The notes under the pieces were generated by a model that was not told the origin of the DNA, ran no database searches, and worked only from the letters and a program-made list of their open reading frames with translations. A DNA stretch of 6,978 bases, taken from CAZGTQ01 sp964528575 (GTDB lineage: Bacteria; Planctomycetota; UBA1135; GCA-002686595). This document shows, piece after piece, positions 1 through 5,825 of the stretch. Made by a program: the position numbers and the translations under genes. The stretch is from assembly GCA_964528575.1 (NCBI GenBank), contig CAZGTQ010000067.1:1-6978 (forward strand), written 5' to 3'. Positions within the stretch are counted from its first letter, which is position 1. The number at the start of each line of letters is the position of its first letter.

Positions 1-1607
1 TCGCTGACGAACACCGCGACCGGGACCTGCGGCGGCAAGCTGAACACGACGTAGGCGTGCGCGACCGTGAAGCCGGCGAGCTGCGGTGCCGCGCCGGGCG
101 GGAGCGTGAAGCTCGCGAGCGCGTCGCCGTTCGGGCCGAGCAGGCCGAACGAGCCCGCGAGGGGCGGAGCGTTCGGCGCGAGGAGCGTCGCGATCGTGTA
201 CCCGTCCACGTTGAGCGGGATGACCAAGCCGTCGAGCGGGATCCCCGGCGCGGTGCCGGTCAGCGAGCCGAGCAAGAGGTACGGCTGACCCGCGACGCTC
301 GGCGGAGCGTTGACGACCAGGCTCTGCGTGCCGCCCGCGCTCAGCGAGATCGAGCCCGGCGTGCCCGAGAGCCCGCCGACGAACAAGTCGACCGTCCCGA
401 CGTGGCCGGCCACCGGCGTGAAGATCGGCAAGCTCGGCGCTCCGATCGCCGCGCGGTCCCCGTCGTACGCGACGCAATCGCCGTAGCGCGAGCTCGAGAC
501 CGGCGCCGGGTCGTCGAGCAGCGTTTCGACCTGCCACCCGCCGCCCGCGCGCCGGAACAGATACGCAGTTCCCGAGAAGCCGCTCTGCGCGGGCTCGTTG
601 GGTGAGCCGACGAGCAACGAATTGCCCGCGAGCGCGACGCTCGCGCCGAACTCGAACGCGAGGGCGCCCGCCGGCGCGGGGATCTCGGCGACCGCGCTCC
701 AACCGCCGGGGCCGCGCGCGAGCTCGGTCACCGCTCCGGCGGCGAACGAGAACAGCACCGGCTGCGCTCCGACGACGAGGCGGTCGCCCTCGAGGTCGAG
801 CGAAGCCCCGAAGCGCTGCGAGTCGAACGGCGCCGCGTGCACGAGCTTGGCGGTCTGGCTCCACGTGCCGGCCAGTCGCTCGAAAACGTAGACCGACCCG
901 CGCTGCGATCCGCCGAGGGCGTCCGTTTCCGCCCCGACGGCGAGCGTGTCGCCCCACAGCGCGACGGCGTTGCCCATGGCGACGCCATCCGCCGAGTCGA
1001 GCCGCTGGATCTGTGTCCAACCGGTCGGCTGGAGCTCGAACACGTACGCGGCGTCCGTGCTCGTCGCGACGAAACGGTCGCCCTCGAGAGCGAGCTCCGT
1101 GCCGAAGATCTGCCCTTGGAACGCGTCGCTCGCGACCACGCGCGCCGCCTGCGCCCAACCGCTCGGCCCGCGTTCGAAGACGAAGACGGAGCCGGTCGTG
1201 GCGTCGTTCGGCGCGCCGATGACGATGCGGTCGCCCTCGAGCGCGACGGCGGCGCCGAATCCCGCTGCGACCGGGGCGAGGATCGCGTCTTGGATCCAGG
1301 CCGACCCCGCGCGCTCGAAGACGTACACCGCTTGCGTGCCGCCGATCAGCGACGGGCCCGCCGGGAGCGCGCTGCCGACCACGAGGCGGCCGCCCTCGAT
1401 CGCGATGGCCGCGCCGAACGCATCGCCCTGCGCGCTGTTGCTGGGGAACAGGGGCACGAGCTGAGCGGCGGCGCCGGACGCGAGAGCGAAGGCGGCGAGA
1501 GCCGCCGTGGCGAGCTGCGTCACCGGACGAGCTCCACGCTCACGGCGCTCTCGGCGAGGACGGCGAACGCTGCGGCGGCGCGTTGCCGCGGAGGGAACCT
1601 CGGACAT
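1..1607 (-). CDS. Secreted FG-GAP beta-propeller protein, copy 1 (3' end cut by window edge)
   Basis: An open frame runs on the minus strand from an ATG at 1607 through the left edge, giving 535 visible codons. A hydrophobic signal peptide at about residues 30-48 ends ALASGAAA before Gln49. Seven FG-GAP-like blades follow, beginning near residue 64 (FGAAIAIEGGRLVVGS) and 117 (FGAAVALEGDRIVIGAP). Each has a FGxxVALxGDRxVVGAP strand and a later YVFERxxxGW strand, which fits a seven-bladed propeller. A C-terminal module of about 120 residues follows (QPYLLLGSLTGTAPG, GSFGLLGPNGDALASFTLPP). Alignment to the neighbour at 1787-3337 (roughly 55-60% identical by eye) suggests only about eight residues are missing. 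The start is ambiguous. ATG 1607 has a GAGGAGG site but adds 28 Arg-rich residues; GTG at 1523 would give about 515 residues, matching the 516-residue paralogue. The blades lack the DxDxDG calcium motif of integrin-type FG-GAP repeats. Role unknown; probably extracytoplasmic. Confidence 0.88.
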   Translation of the reverse strand, partial: MSEVPSAATRRRSVRRPRRERRERGARPVTQLATAALAAFALASGAAAQLVPLFPSNSAQGDAFGAAIAIEGGRLVVGSALPAGPSLIGGTQAVYVFERAGSAWIQDAILAPVAAGFGAAVALEGDRIVIGAPNDATTGSVFVFERGPSGWAQAARVVASDAFQGQIFGTELALEGDRFVATSTDAAYVFELQPTGWTQIQRLDSADGVAMGNAVALWGDTLAVGAETDALGGSQRGSVYVFERLAGTWSQTAKLVHAAPFDSQRFGASLDLEGDRLVVGAQPVLFSFAAGAVTELARGPGGWSAVAEIPAPAGALAFEFGASVALAGNSLLVGSPNEPAQSGFSGTAYLFRRAGGGWQVETLLDDPAPVSSSRYGDCVAYDGDRAAIGAPSLPIFTPVAGHVGTVDLFVGGLSGTPGSISLSAGGTQSLVVNAPPSVAGQPYLLLGSLTGTAPGIPLDGLVIPLNVDGYTIATLLAPNAPPLAGSFGLLGPNGDALASFTLPPGAAPQLAGFTVAHAYVVFSLPPQVPVAVFVS

Positions 1608-1612
1608 CGGGA

Positions 1613-1619
1613 CCTCCTC
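1613..1619 (-). promoter_or_regulatory. Ribosome binding site of FG-GAP copy 1
   Basis: The minus strand reads GAGGAGG, five bases before the ATG at 1607. This is a near-perfect Shine-Dalgarno match and the main argument for the longer start. The alternative GTG at 1523 has only a GGAG eight bases upstream. Confidence 0.6.
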
Positions 1620-1715
1620 GGGGGGTGGGTCGAGCTTACGCCCGGGCGGGCGACTCCGATAGCGGGGCCTCGCTCCCGCGCCGGTCGGGGCACGCGATCC
1701 AGCGTCGGCGGTCAA

Positions 1716-1731
1716 GGCACCAGCAGCACCC
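1716..1731 (-). repeat. 16-base element shared by the upstream regions of both FG-GAP genes (copy A)
   Basis: The minus strand reads GGGTGCTGCTGGTGCC, 109 bases upstream of the ATG at 1607. The same sequence with one mismatch lies at 3418-3433, 81 bases upstream of the second FG-GAP gene. The surrounding intergenic sequences do not otherwise align. It may be a shared regulatory site, a remnant of the duplication, or chance in GC-rich DNA. Confidence 0.3.
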
Positions 1732-1786
1732 TCTGCGCGTTGCGCGAACGCGAGGACGGCGATGGGGCGAGCAAGGGCTCTTTGGA

Positions 1787-3337
1787 TCAGGGCGTGAACG
1801 CGAGCGGCGCGGCGTTGCTCGCGAGACGCACGACGGGGCCCGGCGGAAACGGGTCGAGCACGACCGCCGCGTGCCAGGCGGTGAGGCCGACGAGCGCGGG
1901 TGGCGGGACCGCCGGCTGGACGAACGTCGCGAACGCGTCGCCGTTCGCGTCGAGCAAGCCGAGCGAGCCGAAGAGCGGGCCCGTGCTCGGCGCGCCGAGC
2001 GTGTGCACCGTGTAGGAGTCGACGACGAGCGGCACGAGCGCGTCGTCGACGACGAGTCCGGGAGACGTCCCGCTCACCGAGCCGAGCACGAGGTACACGA
2101 GGCCCGCCGTCGCGGGCGGCGCGTCGAGCGCGAGGCTCTGCGCCCCGCCCGCGGCGACCGAGAGCGAGACGGGCGTGCCCCACAATCGCGCGCCGAGCTC
2201 GAGCGTGCCGACGTGTCCGGCCGAGCCGAAGAGCGTGCTCGGCGCGCCGACGGCCGCCGCGTTGCCGTCGCAGGCGACGCGGTCGCCGTAGCGCGAGCTC
2301 GGCGCGGGCGCGGGGTCATCGAGCTCGCTCTCGAGCTGCCAGCCAGAGGGCGCGCGCACGTACGCGTACGCGCTCCCGGTCAGCCCGGGCTGCGCGGGCT
2401 CGCTCGGCGACCCGACGACGAGCGTGGTGCCGGCGAGCGCGACGCTCGAGCCGAACCCGACGGCCAAGGCGCCGAGCGGCGCGTCGATCCGCGCGACCTC
2501 GCTCCACCCGCCCGGCCCGCGCACGAGCTCGTGCACCGCTCCCGGCTCGCCCACGAGGGCGTGCGCCGGCGCGCCGATCGCGACGCGGTCGCCGTCGAGG
2601 TCGAGCGCGAATCCGAACCGCTGCAAGTCGAAGCTGTTCGGGGGGACGAGCTTGGCGGTCTGGCTCCACCCGCTCGCTGCGCGCTCGAACACGTATGCCG
2701 AGCCGCGCCACGTGCCGCCGGCCGAATCGGACGACGCGCCCGCGACGACCGTGTCGCCCGACAGGGCGACGTCGCTCGACAGCGGGACGCCGTCGACCGC
2801 GCGCAGCAGCGCCGTCTCGGCCCAACCGCCGGGCACGAGCTCGAACACGTACGCGGCGTCGAGGTCCAGCGCGACGAGCCGGTCGCCCTCGAGCGCGACG
2901 TGGCTGCCGAAGTACTGCTTCGGCGCCGCGTCGCTCGCGAAGAGCTGCGCCGTCTCGACCCATCCCGTCGGCGTGCGGTCGTAGACGAGCACCGCGCCCG
3001 CTTCGCCGGCGTCGCCGGGAGCGCCGACGACGATCCGCTCGCCGTCGAGCGCGACGTCGGCTCCGAAGGCGGAGGCCGTCGGCGGCAGGATCTGCTCGAG
3101 CGTCCAGCCCGAAGGCGAGCGCACGTGGACGTAGAGCTCCTGCGTTCCGAGCCAGCCGAGGCCGTAGAACACGCTCGCGCCGACGACGAGCCGCTGACCG
3201 TCGAGCGCGAGCGACGCGCCGAAGCCGTCGCCGGTCGCGCTGGCGGGAGCGAAGAGCGGCGTGATCTGGGCGGCGGCGGTCCAGCTCAGGCCGGACGCGA
3301 CGGCGGCGGCGAGAGCCGCGCTGCGGAGCCCGTTCAT
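1787..3337 (-). CDS. Secreted FG-GAP beta-propeller protein, copy 2
   Basis: Complete 516-residue protein. A signal peptide covers residues 1-23, with likely cleavage after SWTAAA before Gln24. Seven FG-GAP-like blades begin near residues 39, 91, 143, 189, 241, 295 and 350, typified by FGADVALDGERIVVGAP and YVFERAASGW. Seven matches the blade number of a closed propeller. Blades 3 and 4 are degenerate: blade 3 reads RLVALDLD where others have VVGAP. Residues from about 386 to 516 form a separate beta-rich module (LVYLVLGSVSGTSPG, GSLGLLDANGDAFATF) ending SNAAPLAFTP; it is also present in copy 1. There is one cysteine, so no internal disulfide is expected. The start has a strong AAGGAGG site. 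It lies 110 bases downstream of the polyferredoxin stop on the same strand, so co-transcription is possible but unproven. Probably exported; ligand and role unknown. A long open frame on the opposite strand here is a composition artefact. Confidence 0.93.
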   Translation of the reverse strand: MNGLRSAALAAAVASGLSWTAAAQITPLFAPASATGDGFGASLALDGQRLVVGASVFYGLGWLGTQELYVHVRSPSGWTLEQILPPTASAFGADVALDGERIVVGAPGDAGEAGAVLVYDRTPTGWVETAQLFASDAAPKQYFGSHVALEGDRLVALDLDAAYVFELVPGGWAETALLRAVDGVPLSSDVALSGDTVVAGASSDSAGGTWRGSAYVFERAASGWSQTAKLVPPNSFDLQRFGFALDLDGDRVAIGAPAHALVGEPGAVHELVRGPGGWSEVARIDAPLGALAVGFGSSVALAGTTLVVGSPSEPAQPGLTGSAYAYVRAPSGWQLESELDDPAPAPSSRYGDRVACDGNAAAVGAPSTLFGSAGHVGTLELGARLWGTPVSLSVAAGGAQSLALDAPPATAGLVYLVLGSVSGTSPGLVVDDALVPLVVDSYTVHTLGAPSTGPLFGSLGLLDANGDAFATFVQPAVPPPALVGLTAWHAAVVLDPFPPGPVVRLASNAAPLAFTP

Positions 3338-3344
3338 CGAGAAT

Positions 3345-3351
3345 CCTCCTT
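3345..3351 (-). promoter_or_regulatory. Ribosome binding site of FG-GAP copy 2
   Basis: The minus strand reads AAGGAGG, seven bases before the ATG at 3337. This is a near-consensus Shine-Dalgarno sequence at optimal spacing and fixes the start of the gene. Confidence 0.75.
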
Positions 3352-3417
3352 CGGCTCCCGAGACTGCGCCAGGCGGCGCGGATCCGCAAGGCCGAGGGCG
3401 TCGAGCGGCGCCGCTAC

Positions 3418-3433
3418 GGCTCCAGCAGCACCC
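3418..3433 (-). repeat. 16-base element shared by the upstream regions of both FG-GAP genes (copy B)
   Basis: The minus strand reads GGGTGCTGCTGGAGCC, differing at one base from the element at 1716-1731. It sits between the polyferredoxin stop and the second FG-GAP gene, 81 bases before the latter's ATG. Function unknown. Confidence 0.3.
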
Positions 3434-3447
3434 GCCACCCTAGAGGC

Positions 3448-4611
3448 TCAGTGCTGGTCGGTCACGTAGCTCATGAACGACATCCCGATGTCCTGGAACT
3501 GGTGTTCGCGGGGCACCTCGATGGCGTCCTTGATGCAGACCTGCTCGCACAGCTTGCAGGAGACGCAGTTCTTGAGGATCACGCTGGCGACCGTGCCGGT
3601 CTGCGGAGCAGCGTACCACTCGTTCTCCTCGAGCGCGCGCATCTCGAGCGCCTCGAACGGGCAGACGTCGACACAGAACTCGCAGCCGGTGCACAGCTCT
3701 TCGTGCACGAGCGCCTTGGGGATCTGCTTCGCCTTGATGCGCTGCACCGTCACATGGCGGTTGTCGGTGATCGCGTCGAACGGGCAGTAGACGCCGCACA
3801 CCGAGCAGTTGATGCAGAGCTCGGGATCGATGAAGAAGATCTCGCCGCTCGTGATCGCGTTCGTCGGGCAGACGCGCTCGCAGATCGTGCAGGCGGTGCA
3901 CTTGTCGGTGATGAAGTGCGCCTTCCACTCCCACGTGTCGCGCACGAGCTCGTCGGTGAAGCAGACGATCTCGAGCTGCGCGTGCGCGTCGAAGCGCGCG
4001 ACCATGCCGCAGAAGTCGGCTTCGGTCTCGAGCTCGATCGTGCGCACGAACTGGCCCGGGAACGACGAGGACGTGTGCGTGAGCGCGCGGATCTTCCTGT
4101 CCTTCACCCAGCCGGCGACGAGCAGCGACTTGCCCTCGAGCTGCGCGTGGTGGCCGTACAGCGGCATGTCCTCGGGCAGGCCGTAGCGGAAGCGGTCGCG
4201 CACCGCGGGCACGCGCCGCGGGAAGTTGACGACGACGCGCACGTAGCCGTCGCCCTCCTCGATCGAGAAGTCGTTCCCGTAGCGCCGGTCGCGCTCGACC
4301 CGATCTTCCTCGACGCCGCGCCAGCGCGCCCACGCGAGCTCCCAGCCGTCGACCTCGGGCAACTCGGACAGATCCTCGGGCGGCGGCAGCTCGCCGGAGA
4401 ACAGGATCGCGTTGGTCGGGCAGACCTCGACGACGGTCCGGGCGTTGTACTTGTCGGTGGGGTGACCGGCGAGCGCGTGCGCCTTCTGGTCGTCCCCCAT
4501 GTAGAAGACCTCCGGGAAGTCCTGGCAGCAGGCATCGCAGGCGATGCACAGCGCCGGGTCGACGGAGAAGGCCTCCTGGACGGTCTTTGCGACGGTGGAC
4601 GTCTCGGCCAT
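3448..4611 (-). CDS. Polyferredoxin with five predicted [4Fe-4S] clusters and a central region of unknown function
   Basis: Complete 387-residue soluble protein with no signal peptide or membrane segment, so a cytoplasmic electron carrier is likely. Residues 18-71 resemble a single-cluster ferredoxin: Cys22, Cys25, Cys28 and a distant Cys64-Pro (CIACDACCQDFPEVF, then VCPTNAI); Cys29 is an extra neighbour. Four canonical CxxCxxCxxxC motifs follow: Cys238/241/244/248, 266/269/272/276, 307/310/313/317 and 349/352/355/359. In bacterial two-cluster ferredoxins the fourth cysteine of each motif usually ligates the partner cluster, so motifs 1+2 form a natural pair; 3+4 are a pair with a longer spacer. 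The fourth motif ends C-I rather than C-P. Residues about 72-235 contain only Cys201 and Cys217 and look beta-rich; I do not recognise this region. Redox partners cannot be inferred from the neighbours. The ATG at 4611 has only a weak GGAA site. It is transcribed divergently from the methyltransferase. Confidence 0.93.
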   Translation of the reverse strand: MAETSTVAKTVQEAFSVDPALCIACDACCQDFPEVFYMGDDQKAHALAGHPTDKYNARTVVEVCPTNAILFSGELPPPEDLSELPEVDGWELAWARWRGVEEDRVERDRRYGNDFSIEEGDGYVRVVVNFPRRVPAVRDRFRYGLPEDMPLYGHHAQLEGKSLLVAGWVKDRKIRALTHTSSSFPGQFVRTIELETEADFCGMVARFDAHAQLEIVCFTDELVRDTWEWKAHFITDKCTACTICERVCPTNAITSGEIFFIDPELCINCSVCGVYCPFDAITDNRHVTVQRIKAKQIPKALVHEELCTGCEFCVDVCPFEALEMRALEENEWYAAPQTGTVASVILKNCVSCKLCEQVCIKDAIEVPREHQFQDIGMSFMSYVTDQH

Positions 4612-4771
4612 CGGAGTTCCGGATCGGTCTCGGGCGAGGTCGGAGGGGGGGCGAGGAAGGACGGCCCCGGGCGGGGCGGGGACACTCGGACGAGGGCCCC
4701 GGGGGACCGGAGGACTACGAAGAGGGCCGCGCGCGGCGGCCCGATCGATCCCCGGAGGGAATCACCAGAGG

Positions 4772-4799
4772 ATTCTATGGCCCCAGGATGGCCGGACAA
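4772..4799 (-). promoter_or_regulatory. Candidate sigma70-type promoter for the polyferredoxin gene
   Basis: The minus strand has TTGTCC (4799-4794), a 16-base spacer and TAGAAT (4777-4772). That is four of six matches to the -35 and five of six to the -10 consensus, in one of the few AT-richer patches of the 277-base divergent region 4612-4888. It implies a leader of about 150 bases before the ATG at 4611. I saw no convincing promoter for the plus-strand methyltransferase and no operator or riboswitch in the rest of this region, which holds several G- and C-runs. Sigma factor preferences of this organism are unknown. Confidence 0.35.
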
Positions 4800-4888
4800 G
4801 GTCGCGATCGGCCGAAATCGGCACCCGACTGGAGAGTTGAACGCTCCTCGCGCCGTCGGCTCCGCGTCCAGCGGCGCAGAATGGCCCT

Positions 4889-5686
4889 ATGCACGGCCTG
4901 AGCCCGACCGACCCGGGGCGCACGATCGACTGGGGACGCACTTCCGCGGATTACGCCGCGCACCGGCCCGGCTACCCCGCCAGCTTCTTCGCCCGCCTCG
5001 CCGAGCACGGCATCGGGCGCTCCGGACAGCGCGTGGTCGACCTCGGGACCGGAACCGGGAATCTCGTGCGCGCGCTCGCCCGGCGCGGAGCGCACGCCGC
5101 GGGGGTCGACGTCTCCTCCGAGCAGATCGAGGCCGCCCGCGCGCTCGCCGCCGCCGAAGGCCTCGACGTCGACTTCCGCGTCGCGCCCGCCGAGGAGACC
5201 GGCCTCGCGAGCGCGTCCTTCGACGTCGCGACGGCGAGCATGTGCTGGCTCTACTTCGAGCGCGACCGCGCCGTGCGCGAGGTGCGCCGCCTGCTCGTCC
5301 CCGGCGGCGTGCTCTGCACCTGCCACCTGACCTGGCTCCCGCGCGAGGACCCGGTCGCGCGCCGCAGCGAACAGCTCGTGCTCGAGCACAATCCGAGCTG
5401 GACCGCCGCCGACTGGTCGGGCGACGTGCCGGCTTTCCCCGAGTGGGCGCGCGGCGACTTCGAGCCCGCCGGGGCGTTCGTCTACGACGAGCCGATCCCG
5501 TTCACGCGCGCGAGCTGGCGCGGCCGCTTCCGCGCGTGCCGCGGCGTGGGAGCGGCGCTCGCGCCCGACGCGGTCGCGGCGTTCGACCGCGCGCACGAGG
5601 CGTTGCTGCGGGCGACCGTGCCGGAGCGATTTACCGTTCTGCACCGTGTCGACGCGCAGGTCATGCGCCCGCGTGCCGCTTTGTAG
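4889..5686 (+). CDS. Class I SAM-dependent methyltransferase
   Basis: Complete 265-residue protein of the Methyltransf_11/25-like Rossmann type. The N-terminus has the WxxxxxDYxxxRPGYPxxFF signature (residues 15-34) of small-molecule methyltransferases related to the UbiE and trans-aconitate methyltransferase groups. The SAM-binding motif I is VVDLGTGTGNL (49-59), an acidic residue that would bind the ribose is Asp74 in GVDVS, and a motif around SFDVATASMCWLYF (110-123) lines the pocket. RRLLVPGGVLCTCHLTW (about 133-149) is the usual post-motif strand. The C-terminal third, Trp- and Arg-rich (WTAADWSGDVPAFPEWARGDF), would form the substrate side and does not identify a substrate. An in-frame stop at 4838 precedes the ATG with no alternative start between, so 4889 is the only candidate. 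No clear Shine-Dalgarno is visible; translation may be leaderless or weak. Neighbours give no clue to function. Confidence 0.9.
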   Translation: MHGLSPTDPGRTIDWGRTSADYAAHRPGYPASFFARLAEHGIGRSGQRVVDLGTGTGNLVRALARRGAHAAGVDVSSEQIEAARALAAAEGLDVDFRVAPAEETGLASASFDVATASMCWLYFERDRAVREVRRLLVPGGVLCTCHLTWLPREDPVARRSEQLVLEHNPSWTAADWSGDVPAFPEWARGDFEPAGAFVYDEPIPFTRASWRGRFRACRGVGAALAPDAVAAFDRAHEALLRATVPERFTVLHRVDAQVMRPRAAL

Positions 5687-5689
5687 AAG

Positions 5690-5721
5690 GCGAGCGCCCA
5701 GCGGTGCGTCCGTGCGCTCGC
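5690..5721 (+). terminator. GC-rich hairpin after the methyltransferase, possible terminator without U-tract
   Basis: GCGAGCGC (5690-5697) pairs perfectly with GCGCTCGC (5714-5721). Inside the 16-base loop, CGG (5702-5704) can pair with CCG (5710-5712) around TGCGT. It starts three bases after the stop codon at 5684-5686, the expected place for a terminator. No T-run follows, so it would be a non-canonical terminator, an RNA-end stabiliser, or chance. Confidence 0.35.
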
Positions 5722-5817
5722 GCGTGGGCCTCGTTCTCGGCACGCCCCGTGCTGCGCGAGGGCGCGCCCGCAGCATGTCGCTCGCGGGCGAAGCGAGACG
5801 AGATCACCCAGAACGAC

Positions 5818-5821
5818 GAGG
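5818..5821 (+). promoter_or_regulatory. Ribosome binding site deciding the start of the repeat protein
   Basis: GAGG lies four bases before ATG 5826 and seven before ATG 5829. It supports starting at this ATG pair rather than at 5646, which lies inside the methyltransferase gene and would bury the signal peptide. Spacing slightly favours the second ATG. Confidence 0.5.
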
Positions 5822-5825
5822 CACG

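Noticed and set aside
1736..1752. Perfect 6-base inverted repeat (CGCGTT, 5-base loop, AACGCG) between the FG-GAP genes
   Set aside because: Short, without a T-run on either strand, and common by chance in CG-rich DNA; not called a terminator.
3404..3415. 12-base perfect palindrome AGCGGCGCCGCT between the polyferredoxin and FG-GAP copy 2
   Set aside because: It is made only of alternating G and C apart from its ends, and has no second copy; too weak to call an operator.
1583..3469. Long plus-strand open frames (628 and 454 codons) opposite FG-GAP copy 2
   Set aside because: Their translations are almost entirely Arg/Ala/Glu low-complexity sequence, typical of the antisense of GC-rich genes. 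The minus-strand frame has a signal peptide, clean blade repeats and a Shine-Dalgarno.
4881..4901. Six-codon upstream frame (MALCTA) overlapping the methyltransferase start
   Set aside because: It lacks a ribosome site and is of a length expected by chance; no evidence of translational coupling.
5646..5825. N-terminal extension of the repeat protein to an ATG at 5646
   Set aside because: It overlaps the methyltransferase end and would place a typical signal peptide 60 residues inside the protein. The double ATG at 5826/5829 has a GAGG site.
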